From positions 3,848,920 through 3,912,919 of the forward strand of contig NC_051129.1 of the NCBI RefSeq assembly GCF_014839805.1: a DNA stretch of 64,000 nt, in the 5' to 3' direction. This document shows positions 48,801 to 60,889 of this stretch, piece after piece. Each line of letters begins with the position of its first letter. Position 1 is the first letter of the stretch. The notes under the pieces are model-generated. The model was not told the DNA's origin. It did no database searches and was given only the letters and a program-made list of their open reading frames with translations. A program made the position numbers and the translations under genes. This DNA is from Manduca sexta (taxonomy: Eukaryota > Arthropoda > Insecta > Lepidoptera > Sphingidae).

Positions 48801-51800
48801 TAATTATGTTTAAACAAAAACATAATCCCTCTCAGTAGTAGAGGAGGCCCGTGCTCAGCAGTGGGCAAGTATATAATACAGGGCTGATATTATTATTATT
48901 AATATTAAAAACACATCACGCCTTTATGCCAGAAGGGGTAGGTAGAAGTGTAACTAGGGCACCCGCTTTTACCCATGTGTGATCCATCTCAAGTTAAAGT
49001 TTTATAGCAAGATAAATAAGATTGTTTCCTCCCTATTCTTACCGGAAATTCAGATTACTGTTCAGTTGCTTTAACTGGTCATAATCTTTATCTAAATATT
49101 CCTCTTTTTCAACCTGTATTAGATGCTAATTTTGTCTTTTCTCACATTTAAATAATTTTTAGGTGGCTGTGAAGACATGCAGTGTGCGTGTGGTGCAGAG
49201 TTTGGTCTCATTAAATTGTTCCTTAGACACCATTGATATGGAAGGAAACACAGTGTTCCACTATGCGGCAGCTAGCAATAAAGAAATTATTAATGTAAGT
49301 TTTATGTAATGAATATACATTGTAATGATTGGAAAGATGCAGCAAGGTAAAAAAAATTTAAGCAGTGTATGATAAAGTTATTTTGCTGGAAGTAGGCTAT
49401 CTTTTATATCCGCGCGGATAGTGTTCACCGTACACAAGGTGTTAAAACCAGCCATAGTGGCGCACGTAAGTGTGTCACGTTCCGGGATTAGCCTGTGTAT
49501 ATACGGTCCCAACAGGCCGGCATAATTATGTCGACTGACGAGGGGTAATCATCTCTCGTCACTCGACACACTATCGGACATCACTCCAGTTACCCTCAGG
49601 TGCAGCAGGATCACTCTGCCGTGAACATACAAAAAAAAATAGTTATGATAGAAACCGAGGTATGATTGCTGATTGGCATGTAGGGAAGTACCAAGTGTAT
49701 TGCGCTGACACCAAACGACATTAGGAACAGGGCAGCAAAACTCTATTCTAGTTAATGTAAGTAAATAAATTCAATGAGTCAATGATATGTGTTGTGGTTA
49801 CTGTTATGTTATGGTTTCTGACTCATGATTATTATGATGTTGGTAGCTTGAAGTATTTTTTTTATAAAATCAAGTACATCGAGAACCTTTGCTTTTTCTA
49901 AGCTCATTAATAATGCTAGGTTAATAGTGGTATAATGTCAAATTATGTTGATGTCGAGGTTGCATCAAGGACGAGCCCATGCAGGCAAAGGAGTTGAACC
50001 CGCGAGATGCCGCCACTAGAGAGCGACTCTGAAGCCACTCATGAATTAAGTTTATTAAATGCCTATTCTGTATCCATGTTGTTTGTGATTTGATTCAGCT
50101 AGATACTGATTTAGTTTAAGGAATTAATTTATGAATAAAATTTTATCTAAAGGCTTTAGCGAGTAAGACGTCGACGTCTCTGAACGTGTACAACAAGCAA
50201 GGCTACACGCCGCTGCACATGGCGTGCCTCGCCAACGCGCCGGACTGCGCACGCGCACTCATGCTCGCCGGCGCCGACGTCAACCTGTCTGCCGCCAAGC
50301 GATCCACCAGCGTTTTGCCAGGTACTCGTCATATTGTAGCCCTAACAAGATTTTTTTGTGGAGTAACTAAGTAAAATACATCTATCTCTTTCTCACGTCG
50401 CTTAATATTTACAAATAATATGTAGTAGCTGATATTGTGAGACTTAAGACAGCCAGCACTATGAAAACAAGTCCCCATTACAAGCAAGGCTGTAGTTAAT
50501 TCCGATGTATACATCAAGTCGCCTCTAATGCGGGACTTGATAGCACTTTGCTCAAGAAAACTAAATCATTATATATCGCTGACTAGGTCTATGCCTAGAT
50601 CTAGATATCTTGGTTTTAAGCAGACTGCTTTAGGTATCATGTCCGGTTTATACTACATTGTAAACGAAAAGTCATGCCAAAGATTATCGGTTTCGATTTA
50701 TAATAAGGTATTAAAAAACAAAAAAAACACTTATATGACGTTTCCCAATGTGCAACGATTTCAGACGTCAAAACGTATTTTTTATGTCGTTTTAATTATT
50801 TAACAGTCTGAAAATCCAATTATAGCGATATCACACCTACCAAACACAAGATCGCTGCGAACTTCACAAAACTCAATCAATAAATACTTTTTAATAACTT
50901 TAAAGCGAAAAGGTTGAGAACCTCTGTCTGCAGCTTTAAATTATGTATAGATTAGTTCTGAACACGTGTCGCGGTGTACAATCAATTTTATCGATTGTCT
51001 AATGCCACTGACGTCGCCAGTCATCGTCATATGTTTCTAACAATAGGTCGTTGTTAAAATCCGCATCATGCCTCTGGATCATGAAATTGATTGGACTGAT
51101 ATCCAGACGACTATTACCAGTAAGTTAAAGACTATTTTGGCGTATTTTTTTTTGTGGCCATAATGTAGGATTTTTTTTCCTCGTAATGTATTTTATGTGC
51201 AAGAAAAATGAAACGAAATCTAATCTTGAATGCGTCGGCTATTTTCGTCTATATGTGGTCAGTGCAATTGATTTAGCGCTATTCGTATTGCATTTCTTTT
51301 TGCGCCATCATATGACTAGAGAGTCCTATTAAGACCTTGATCAAGTATATTTCGAGCAATTAACATAATCAAGATAACTCAAAAATGTTTTTTTTTTTTT
51401 AACTATTTACGAGCCTTTAACATTTTCCAGGCATAGTCGGCGACATATTACAAGACAACCAACCCAAACTCTACCAACAAGACATGAAACACGGCGGCAC
51501 ACCGTTACACTGGGCGATATCTCGCGAAGTGATCGAGGCTTTAGTCGACAAAAACTGTGATATAAACGCTTTAAATTTCGACGGACGCACCGCACTACAC
51601 ATTATGGTGTTACGCGGCCGATTAGAGTGCGCCATCGCTTTACTGTCGAGGGGGGCTGAACACTCTCTATGCGATAACGAATTGAACACACCTCTTCATT
51701 TGGCCGTGAAACAGTCGAATATAGCGATCGTGCAAGCGCTGGTTGTGTTCGGAGCGGATTTGGAAGCGAAGAACAATATGGGGTACACGGCCAGGCATTT

Positions 51801-54800
51801 GGTGCATACTGAGATGTCGAATAGCAATGCTGATAAAATATTGTACGTGCTGCACGCTGTTGGGGCTAAAAGGTTAGTGTTTTTGGGTCAAATTATGAGT
51901 ACTAGGTGTTGCTCGCGGCTTCGTCTTCGAAAGCTTTATTTGCGACAAAAGCCCTTAAAACACTGTACCGCTTCATAGCTTTATTTGTACGACTATTGGC
52001 GCTGTCTATTTAAAGAAACTGATTTAAAAATCCTATAATTTTTATGAGCAAATTATCGGGGTAAAATTGTCCTATGTGTTGATCCAGAGCATAGTCTATC
52101 GTTGTGCCAAATTTCGCGCGAACCCGTTCAGCAATTTCTGCGTTTACTTCTAACGAACATTCAAACGTTTTCACAAACTTTCGCATATGTAATATTAATT
52201 CTCTGGTGGCTACCCTTTTGCCAAAGATCTTCACCAGGTTTAAAAGTATCCTCAGATCATTCTGAAGATTATTTTATGTGCTCAAACTCAATAACTTTAC
52301 TACAGAAATATTGTCTAACATGTTTTTTTTTTAATATTAGGATTATATAAAGCACATTTAGTAAGTATGGTAGAGGTATTGAAATTGCTATCCGTACTGC
52401 CATTTAACTAAGTCAATATTGATTTTTATGTTTACGCTAATGTTAGACATTAAAATGTAACTATTTTTCGGATTTTATCGTGGTTTTAGCCTTTAAAACG
52501 TCGGGAAACAATTAAAATATAAAAATCGCGATTAAATCCGAAAAATAATTTAATTTTAAGACAATATTATTTTTTTCATTTCATACCTTCCCTTAGCTAT
52601 AACAATAAACAGTATCCCCCCTGCAGATGTCCGGAGGAGAGCCGGGGCTGCGGCCCGAGTTGTTCTGCCCGCGGCGACTACAACGGCGTGCCGCCCGCGC
52701 CCGCGCCGGGCGCCGCCGCGAGAGACCTCGTCAGCCAGATGCTGGCCGTGGCCGCCATGGACAAATCCGCCAGTCTCGAAGCCAGCGAGAAGCAGGGAAA
52801 GTTAGTTCACGTTCTACAACTGATTCATCCCAGATATGCGTTTTGATAAATTTGAAAAAATAATATATACAGACACAACAAATTGACTCCACTGCACCTG
52901 ATAGTAAGCAGAGTGGGGTACAAATAGAATATAGACTGATGAGACATGATTATGGCTTGCTAGTCTCCATAATTATGCTAGTCTATTTCTAACCGAATAT
53001 ACACAAACTGATCTTGCAAATTATATTCATACGTAATGGTTCATGCTATTATAGGTATCGTCGTAAAAAAAAACATTTTTCGTTTCAGGGTACTAACCTT
53101 ATGAGTCAAAACATTTGACTGTTCAAATTATTTTTTGTAGTTTTGAGGGTACTTGGATAATATTAAAAAAAAAAAACAAAATTGAATTCCAGATTACTTT
53201 GCCTCGACGGTGGTGGAATTCGTGGCCTGGTGTTGATCCAAATCCTATTGCACCTCGAAGAAGCCGTTGGTAGGCCGATCATAAGCTGTTTCGACTGGGT
53301 AGCGGGCACCAGCACGGGAGGGATACTGGCACTCGCCTTATCCTCAGGCAAGAGTCTGCGGGAGTGCCAAAGGCTGTACTTCAAACTCAAAGAGTATGCG
53401 TTTGTGGGAATGAGGCCGTACGCTTCGGAACCGCTTGAGGCTATACTGAAGGAGTGTTTGGGTGAGTGTTAGATGAAAATAGATTTATGGTGTATTTCTT
53501 GATCAGTTTCGAAGTTTATGTTCGTCAATTGTTTCTAAATGTTGCTTATGCCTTCTGTCATTCCAAAAAAACAAAATCAAAATTTCTTTAAGATCATTCT
53601 TCAAATTCGTTCTGTTTCAGTGAAAACGCGCCCTTATCCCCATTGAAACAATCTATTCGAATCGAAGACTTTTCGCATTACTCATGTTGAAATGTATCAA
53701 ACCCTATACTAACCTCAATAAATATTTGCAGGTACAGAAACAGTAATGACAGACATTCAACATCCAAAGTTGATGATATTGGCTGTGCTGGCGGACAGGA
53801 AACCAGTCGATTTACACATTTTCAGAAATTATCAATCGGCGCAGGATATTCTCAACGATTTAAATGGCACATCAAGTGAGTATAACATTTTTAGAGATCA
53901 ATACTCGTATATAGATAATTTAAAAAACAGTTTGTTCACCGAGTTGTGTCAAAAATCTAAGACGGTAATCAGAATCGTTTTAATCGCAACTAGAATCGTT
54001 TTTATCGTAACCAGAATCGATTAAATCGAAACTGGGAGATCGGCAGTTGATTACACAGATGTGTGATCTGTAAGAATTAAAGAGTACTACTCTTTGTTAT
54101 GTTTTAATTTATTTTTATTTATAATAAAGAATTGAATATAATCAATTAAATATTTTCATTTACACACAGAAGTGATAATATTATCATTGACAGCGGAATA
54201 CATTGATTCAAATCTTATTTCTATAATAAATGTATAATCTATCTTTTAATTACTTATAATTTTGAGATGTTTTAGTTCGTACAGGGTTGGATATCTAAGG
54301 ACATTTAAACACCTTACCGGATATCATCGATATATATGTACTACGTACTAGATTTGGCGTTCTGAACATTCACTGTGTTCAACTGAATTAAACAATCCAT
54401 TCAGATTGAATTTAGTATTGTCAATATTGACAGCTTGTGGTTGTGTATGGAGTGGCGCTCATGAAATAAAAACTCGAGTCTCAGTGTAAACCTGGATGTT
54501 AAAATAATAAGTAAAATGATTAGTTGTTCAAGTGAATAAATAGGTTATAACAAGGACGTCTTGGTTGCCATTTTAGTTCAGATTTTGAACAAATAGTTCA
54601 TACGGATTTTCGTGTCTATAGAATATACGTCAATGCCGTATATGAAATGAAATGAAATGATTTATTTGAATGTGTAAAATGTTATACATTATTTAGATTC
54701 CGTCAATATTAACTCTACCACCAGTTCGGAAAGCAGTTTTCACCAGAGAAGAACGGGCAAGAAACTCTGGTGTTGCTCTTTTCAATCAGTTTAGGGTAAA

Positions 54801-57617
54801 GACTACAGTACATGATAAAGTAAAAAGAGAAAAAAAAAGTTTCGAGCAGTTCATTTATAGGCTTGTGAGTGGTATATGGATGGTGGTGATGTGCAATACA
54901 CCTGCGTGCAGGTCCCCGCGAGGCGGCGCCGCCGGGCGCGGGCGGCGGCGACGCGTGCTTCCGGCCGCCGCGGCCGCAGGAGCAGCTGGCGTGGCAGGCC
55001 GCGCGCGCCACCGGCGCCGCGCCCTCATACTTCCGCGCATTCGGCAAGTACGCACACCAAACTAATTAGCACATATTTATTTTTACTTATTTACCCAAAG
55101 CACAATTTTTCTTATGAACTAAAATATAACAAGATGATGAAATTATTACGTACTAATAAAATTAAATTGAGATCATAGAAAAAGAAACATTAACTCGATC
55201 CTTGCACTAGACGCTGCCTGTATCATAGCATAGAAGACAAATTCATCTATCCCATCTCAATGTAGCCCATGTAAAACAAGCTACACAATATTAACAACAA
55301 CTTCAAGCATCGTTTTTCAAACGTTAACAATCAATATTTAAAATAGATTAAAAATAATTTGTCGATCTAAAATGCGATTAATCGATATATAATCTTATAT
55401 TCGTCAAATTCTCTTCAATCCAGAACCGCTAATATAATAAAACAGTGCTGTAAAATAATATTTTCCATTTCAGATACTTGGACGGCGGGCTGATGGGAAA
55501 TAATCCGACATTAGACGCTCTGACAGAACTTGCTGAATTGAGGCTCGCTTTCCGTGGCTCAGGGCAACTAGAAAAAGTTCCAAAGACTAACTTGAAAGTT
55601 GTCGTATCTTGTGGGACCGGTGAGTGTGTTATATTGATTGCATACATAGTATTAAACATAGTTCCTGCGGTGTCAATCAAATGGATTTCAGCGAAATTTG
55701 GTATGCATATAGTTACAGAAGCCTGGGAAGGGTGCATATGCCATGCATATGTTACTTTTTACTCCGACAAAATATATAGCGGGATCCTGTCCTGGAAAAA
55801 CTCTTTCAGGTAGTATAAGTATCGAGCAATGGGTAGTATAATTTTAAAATAGACGAACTAAGGAACCTCCTTTTTTGAAGTTAATTAAAAATCGTTTACC
55901 TGGATTAAATCGTATTGTTTATTATACATGATGCTCTATGATTAACATTATATCTGATACAATAAATAAAACATGTGTGCCAAATTTCAGTCCAACGGTT
56001 TCAAACTGGGTGAAATATTGATTGATTGACTGGTGCAAAATTCCTTGATAATACGTAGAAGATAAGTCAAATAAAAGCTTTTAAAGTACTTTCTTGATCT
56101 TACATGGGTTATAACATCTCTTCACAGGTCTCATTCCAGTGTCTCAATTGAAAGACATAGACGTGTTTAAGCCGGGCAGTTTGTTTGAGACGGCGAGGCT
56201 CGCGTGGGGTTTATCGGCCATAGGATCTCTGCTTGTTGATCAAGTAAGTGGATGTAATATCTATTTGATGTTTGGAACCTATCGCTAGATGTCGCTGTTT
56301 CATAATTAGAAATATTATACAGTGTGTAATATTAATTCGTATCAAGTACTCAGTATTAAGTAGAAGTAGTTAATAAGTTTAGTTGCTTGTTCATACCCAT
56401 TTTTTGAATTTTTTAAATGTTTTAGTGATTTGTGATTATATGACACATCTACAGCATATTACAAATAGAGATTATGTTATTTAATTCCCATTAAGAAATT
56501 AGTTATCGTTGCCGGTCATCCTTTCAATCAATAAGGTTGCTTAAAACTGTAATAAGTCAAAGCCAAAGGCCGGTGCGGGACAACACACTCCGCGGGTGTG
56601 TGTATGTAGGGTGACGTGTACTCGCACTGCAGGCGACGCAGTCGGACGGGCGCGTGGTGGAGCGCGCGCGCGCGTGGTGCGCATGCGCGGGCGCGCCGTA
56701 CTACCGGTTCTGCCCGCCGCTGTCGCGCGACGTGGCCATGGACGAGTGCTCGGACGAGCGGCTCGTGACCATGCTGTGGGAGGCGCACGCCTACATGCGC
56801 GACCACCGCGACATGGTCAAGGAACTCGCCGCGCTGCTCACCGACACCGGTCAGTAACACGCACATACTCACTTACCTCAAAATAGAATTACTATGAGAA
56901 TAAAACAATTAATATAAGTTCGCACGTTTATAATGCTCACCAATACAATTTTACACAGTATGTGTCTTAAAAATATTATAATTCCAACGATACATAAACA
57001 AAACATCACGCCATATCTTTTGATTTTGTTGAAGGATGAGCGTTGATTTGTTATCGACGACTGGCGTAGTTGTTAATTCACTGATATTACATACGCTTAA
57101 CATATGAATATGTTGTATGCGTCAGCTTTAGATCATCGCCCTATACAAACTTTGCCCTTCAAGATTATTTCCATTTTAATTATGATAGGGTGCGAGTCTA
57201 TATATATCGAGTTTGTATCTGATCGAATTCTAATCTCCGACAAATTACATGTGTATTTTATAATATGTCTCTGATTACAAATCGATCATTCAGTATCCAG
57301 TAAATATTACTGTATACAACAAGATGGTTACCACGGCTCTGAACCGCGGTAAAGGTTACTTTAATTTCTAACATTGAGCAATTTGGATTAAGGATTTTTG
57401 GACAAAGTCCCTTGATTGAGTTGACTCCAGGTAGACGGTCGCTCGTAAAAATTAAGCCGAAATCGTTCTGTATCAGATGATAATACGCAAACATAATATT
57501 TGTAGCGTGGACTCCACGTTTGTATAAAGTTGTATAGAAAGAAAAAGATAAATTAGGTTTTAAAATGTTCAAATAATTATTTATTATTTTTGTATTGTTG
57601 CAGATGATAAAATATAA
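45802..57617 (+). CDS. iPLA2-VIA: Calcium-independent phospholipase A2 (PLA2G6/iPLA2-VIA type), 15 coding exons, 813 aa
   Basis: It hydrolyses the sn-2 ester of phospholipids without Ca2+ for membrane remodelling and mitochondrial lipid repair (family knowledge). Exons: 45802-45814, 45899-46109, 47057-47147, 47926-48093, 49163-49294, 50153-50321, 51431-51872, 52627-52800, 53193-53461, 53732-53875, 54912-55047, 55474-55619, 56128-56243, 56633-56849, 57604-57617. All have GT-AG borders and matching phases, 2,442 nt in total. Residues 1-160 are the iPLA2 N-terminal region ([11 protein letters not shown]). About 150-450 are ankyrin repeats ([42 protein letters not shown]). The patatin domain has the nucleotide loop DGGGIRG (472-478), nucleophile GTSTG with Ser507, and Asp653 in the DGGL motif, so the Ser-Asp dyad is complete. 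Length is close to the human enzyme (806). Exons 6, 8, 11 and 14 are strikingly GC-rich, and 8 and 11 carry Ala/Pro/Gly-rich loops. The first exon is 13 nt and the last coding exon 14 nt; these two ends are the least certain parts. Confidence 0.94.
46578..46720 (+). mobile_element. tRNA-derived SINE in iPLA2 intron 2
   Basis: The A box is in cattggtttagtggtagcta and a B-box-like ttgtgggttctattcgca lies about 40 bases on. A tail of non-tRNA sequence follows. It resembles a widespread moth SINE head. The ORF at 46534-46716 is an accident of it. Confidence 0.6.
46786..46926 (-). mobile_element. tRNA-derived SINE, reverse orientation, in iPLA2 intron 2
   Basis: On the minus strand tctcaatggcatagttatat is the A-box part and ggtcttgggtttgatattg the B-box part, followed by atctagaatttatgcctgat. 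The body matches the SINE at 14330-14506 in the same orientation. Confidence 0.6.
47270..47432 (-). mobile_element. Helitron 5' fragment in iPLA2 intron 3, reverse orientation
   Basis: Read on the minus strand it begins tctatactattatttaagct, then attaatctcaggaac and gttggatagcccatttatca. This is the start of the same Helitron family; the 3' hairpin end is missing. Confidence 0.65.
48815..48905 (+). mobile_element. 3' end of an RTE-type non-LTR element or derived SINE
   Basis: ctcagtagtagaggaggccc, gtgctcagcagtgggcaagt and atataatacagggctgat are followed by an (ATT)n-like tail, the common 3' tail of a lepidopteran element. It lies in iPLA2 intron 4. Confidence 0.65.
49400..49630 (+). repeat. 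Dispersed repeat, copy A (in iPLA2 intron 5)
   Basis: caccgtacacaaggtgttaa, cgttccgggattagcctgtg, ggccggcataattatgtcga, ctgacgaggggtaatcatct and ccctcaggtgcagcaggatc recur in reverse complement at 60890-61175. The class is unknown; it may be a SINE or MITE. Confidence 0.7.
49970..50040 (-). mobile_element. Possible tRNA-like SINE head
   Basis: On the minus strand a B-box-like cgcgggttcaactcc follows ctctctagtggcggcatc. There is no convincing cloverleaf. Weak support. Confidence 0.25.
52010..52240 (-). mobile_element. Lepidopteran dispersed repeat in iPLA2 intron 7
   Basis: On the minus strand cagaaattgctgaacgggtt, cgcgaaatttggcacaacga, tagactatgctctggatcaa and cacataggacaattttaccc are the words of the family also present at 25018-25130 (plus). 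The open frame here is a by-product of the repeat. Confidence 0.6.
52450..52559. mobile_element. 110-bp TIR-MITE (short form) in iPLA2 intron 7
   Basis: The left arm 52450-52487 (actatttttcggattttatc) and right arm 52522-52559 (reverse gives attatttttcggatttaatc) are about 38-bp inverted repeats around 34 bp. Preceding bases tttacgctaatgttagacat match the outer end of the 59.7-kb copy. Confidence 0.8.
54640..54800 (-). mobile_element. LINE 3'-end fragment (CR1/Zenon-like) in iPLA2 intron 10
   Basis: On the minus strand ttgaaaagagcaacaccaga, gtttcttgcccgttcttctc and tggtagagttaatattgacg are followed by a tail aaatcatttcatttcatttc. This matches the 3' end of a common arthropod non-LTR family. 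It sits 110 bp before exon 11. Confidence 0.55.
55660..55812 (+). mobile_element. Degraded Helitron-type repeat in iPLA2 intron 12
   Basis: gtcaatcaaatggatttcag, cgaaatttggtatgcatata and gggatcctgtcctggaaaaa resemble the 3' half of the families at 25.0 and 40.8 kb. The terminal hairpin is lost. Confidence 0.4.
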
Positions 57618-57963
57618 AAATCTTTCGGTTTGTACCATTCTCATTATAATGTAAATGTATGTAATATGTTTTCTTGTGCGTACAAAATATTTGTTTCTAC
57701 AGGAATGTGTAGTAGTGTTTAAAACTGATTTGTTCTGAATTTAAAATTTATTAAGGGCCGTTTATATGCAATATGCTCAACGTGCGTTTTCTTAATCCGT
57801 TATTTTCATATAAAATAATATAGCAACGAGTGGAGCGCTTGTCATGTGAACAGGCCCTTAATAATATTCAAAAAGATTTATTTTATGATTTAAAAATGTA
57901 TCTATTACATTCGTTATGAATTTTAAATATTGATAAATAATAAATATACGTTAATTTTTATTT

Positions 57964-57990
57964 AAATAAATAAAGTTTAAATAAACGCTG
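57964..57990 (+). terminator. Probable iPLA2 polyadenylation region
   Basis: Overlapping AATAAA hexamers (aaataaataaagtttaaataaa) lie about 350 bp after the predicted stop at 57617. Earlier weaker AT-rich signals exist, so the true end is not certain. Confidence 0.45.
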
Positions 57991-58675
57991 TAAAATATAA
58001 TTAAGATTCTACCTTTAATTTATTATACGAGTAATTATTAAATAGTAACAAATAAATAAGATTAATTTGTTTTTGCTTAATTTGCTATCCATATTGGTTA
58101 ATCTATTGTTATGATTTTTGTTATGTTCGTCAAAGATGTTTTTGTTGTTGTAAAATTACAATTTTACTACAGGGAAACTAAGATTTAGTTTAGTTGAACA
58201 TGTTTAGGTGGGAATAAAATCCCGCGGTACGCACAACGTTCCATAGGCTTTGTACCCTGTATTGAAGCCAGTCATTAAACTAGGGCAGCTAATGTTAGAC
58301 CTTGAAACTTTTCTCAAGGGGTCATTTCATAAATGGTTGCAATCGCATTGCAAGTTATAATTTCTTATGAATATATAATATATGTGAAAATAATTATGAA
58401 TATAGTGACGTTGTCGCTTGCTCATATTTAAATATAGTGCGATTTAACGTCGCAGTCTCCAGTCGCAAGTGTTAGAACATTGCCTTTATAGAAATTATAT
58501 ATGGGACTAAAACGTTCATAAGGATATGAAATTAAAATATAAACAATATTCAAAAGCTCGATATGTTATATTACATAGATATAATTACACTGATTTATAT
58601 GTCAGTGTAACATAATGCTATACTATAAGGGAACTTAAATTTCATATAAAAGGTATTTAAATTTTGACTAATATA

Positions 58676-59138
58676 TCTATACTAATATATAAAGCTGAAG
58701 AGTTTGGATGTGCTAATGTCAGGAAATTTACTGGTGGTAGGTCTATCATATGTGAGTCCGCCTGGGTAGGTACCACCGCAATGTCTATTTCTGCCGCCAA
58801 GCAGCAGTGTGTAGTCACTGTTATGTTCCGGTTTGAGGGACATTGTAGCCAGTGTAACTACTGGATATACTAAGACTTAACATCTCATGTCTTAGGATGA
58901 CGAGCGCAGTGGAATACCAAACAATACTTTGTAATTCACCGTGTTGGATGGTGTTTCTACCGTTTATGGGCGGTCGTAACGCTTACCATCAGGTGAACGG
59001 CAAGCTCGACACGTCATACAAAGAAATATAAAAACTGCTAAACCGATTTTGAAATATTTTTCACTAAGAAGAAGCTACATTATTCCCGAGTGCTATAAGC
59101 TACTTCTTAGCGCGGGCTGAGCTGCAAGCAAAAACTAG
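58676..59138 (+). mobile_element. Helitron interrupted by a SINE/LINE-like insert
   Basis: It starts TCTATACTAATATATAAAGC after A and ends cgcgggctgagctgcaagca, aaaaCTAG before T, the canonical Helitron ends and A/T insertion site. The middle is split by a 300-bp insert (58734-59033). Without the insert it is about 160 bp, like its relatives. Confidence 0.8.
58734..59033 (+). mobile_element. SINE/LINE-3'-end type repeat nested in the Helitron
   Basis: gtccgcctgggtaggtacca, tttctgccgccaagcagcag, gatgacgagcgcagtggaat and ttaccatcaggtgaacggca are followed by an A-rich tail, the classic moth element of this type. Flanking actg copies (58730-58733 and 59034-59037) could be the target duplication. 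The small ORF at 58664-58873 is an artefact. Confidence 0.75.
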
Positions 59139-59356
59139 TTAAACATATATCGAATAACGACGGTATTGATGCTCATAATTCCATAAAGTATTATGTATAA
59201 TAATTTAAATATTATAATATAAATTAAATATGCAATATTTTTTAAATAACAGTGCATAATAATGTCCGCTTATTCGTGTATATTCCTGTTAAGATATATT
59301 CGATTTGACAAATAATTTCTTATATTTTCAATTCAGTGAACACAAGTTTTATTAAA

Positions 59357-59625
59357 GGGGTCGTCCATTAACCACGTGATATTTTTTAGTAACTTTTTAA
59401 GCCCTCCCTCCCCCTGGTAATATATGGTGAGGTTTTAGACTACCCCACCCTACCCAAAATCACGTGTCAAGGTAAAAGATCACGCACCGCTTCTTAGTTT
59501 AGAAATAGTGCGATCAACGAAAAATAAATACACGTGATAACTTATTACAACCCCCTCCCTTTCCTTGTGATATTTCGTTATTTTATGTTATCCTTTCGTG
59601 CCTCACGTGATAAATGGGCGACCCC
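59357..59625. mobile_element. 269-bp MITE with ggggtcg ends
   Basis: The left end ggggtcgtccattaaccacg is mirrored by the right end cacgtgataaatgggcgacc (cc). This gives about 24-bp inverted repeats with three to four mismatches. Interior cacgtg words recur. No clear target duplication was seen, so the superfamily is left open. Confidence 0.75.
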
Positions 59626-59717
59626 GAGAACATATATCACGATTTTAGTGCATTATATTAATTTTTATGTGATTTGAGTATCTTTAATGGTTTCTTATGT
59701 TTATGCGAATGTTAGAC

Positions 59718-60121
59718 ATTGAAATAAAACTATTTTACGGATTTCATCGCAATTTTTTATATATTGATATTCTCCTGACGTTTCGAAGAGGTGTTGGTAG
59801 TCCGAGAAGTCGAAGTTGTAATACGTACCTACATTTTAAAATTATACAAAAATTTTAATTATTTTAGCTATTGACGATCCGATCTACGCAGAATGTATAA
59901 ATGTAATAGTTAAGACAATTTAAAATTTAATTTAAAAAAAAGTAAAAATTTAATTAAAAAAAAAGTAAAATTTAAGTAAAAATTGTAATTTTAACTTTTC
60001 GGACTACTAACACTTCAGTCGCACCCGATGAGCAAGAAGGCTGCAAAGTCTTCGAGACGTAGGGAGAAAATAATAATTAAAAAAAACTCGATAAAATCCG
60101 TAAAATAGTTTTATTTTAATT
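59718..60121. mobile_element. 404-bp long-TIR MITE
   Basis: Outer inverted repeats of about 40 bp (aaataaaactattttacgga; right arm 60081-60120) continue inward with further mirrored blocks: ctcctgacgtttcgaag against cttcgagacgtagggag, and gtgttggtagtccgagaag against cttttcggactactaacac. The whole element can fold back. It is the fullest copy of the family seen at 30.5, 42.1 and 52.4 kb. Confidence 0.8.
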
Positions 60122-60889
60122 GTGTATAATTATAGAACAAGGAATGAAAATGTCTACGAATTCTTATTATAATTTGTGTTGTAACTTTTAGCGTCTTTCA
60201 ACTAATATTGAAATTATTTTGTAATATATTTATGTTTATTATTAAAACGGTAACAAATTAATTATTGTAAACTATTAGTTAATTAGATAAGGAATTCCAT
60301 GACATGTTTAAAAAATCGACCCATGTGAATGAAATGTGTATAAGAAATATTTCTGAAAAAATCAGTTGAGTGAATTTCCCTATAAAGTCCATTTATGCTG
60401 TAGAAAAATGTCTACAGTGTGGTTTTACCTTTATTCTACAGAACGAATCAGATAAAAATGAAAAATATTGATTACCTTATATAACTATAGACATGTATGC
60501 TGTCAGTAACAATACCAGTGTGTACTAAGTTTGAATATGTATATTAAAATTGTTTGAGGCTATGTTCATGGTATGTACAGTTAGCCAGAAAAGTAGCTGA
60601 ACGAATTAAATAATTTCAAATCGTTGTGTCCGTATTAACAATCACTTTTCCTTAACTAAAATAATCTTCAAAAGGATTAATTATTTACATAAACAAAAAA
60701 AATATTCGAATATATTAAATGTGCAGAAGCGATTAGAAGTTTCGAGTTTCATCTACTTTTGTGGCTGACAGTACTTGTCAGCGTCAGTAAATAAATACGT
60801 AGATTTAAATCTGCACTTAAAAAGTTATTTAGACGCGTTGGCGAAGCAGATAATATCGTTAAGGGTGCATTCCAATCAGACAGACTTGC

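Noticed and set aside
52010..52234. Minus-strand 74-codon frame with protein-like translation
   Set aside because: It coincides with a dispersed repeat also present at 25018-25130; the start is GTG and the frame has no splice or domain support.
55041..55049. GC-type donor (ttcg^gcaagt) for iPLA2 exon 11
   Set aside because: The GT donor after 55047 gives the phase needed to join the conserved YLDGGL in exon 12; the GC donor does not.
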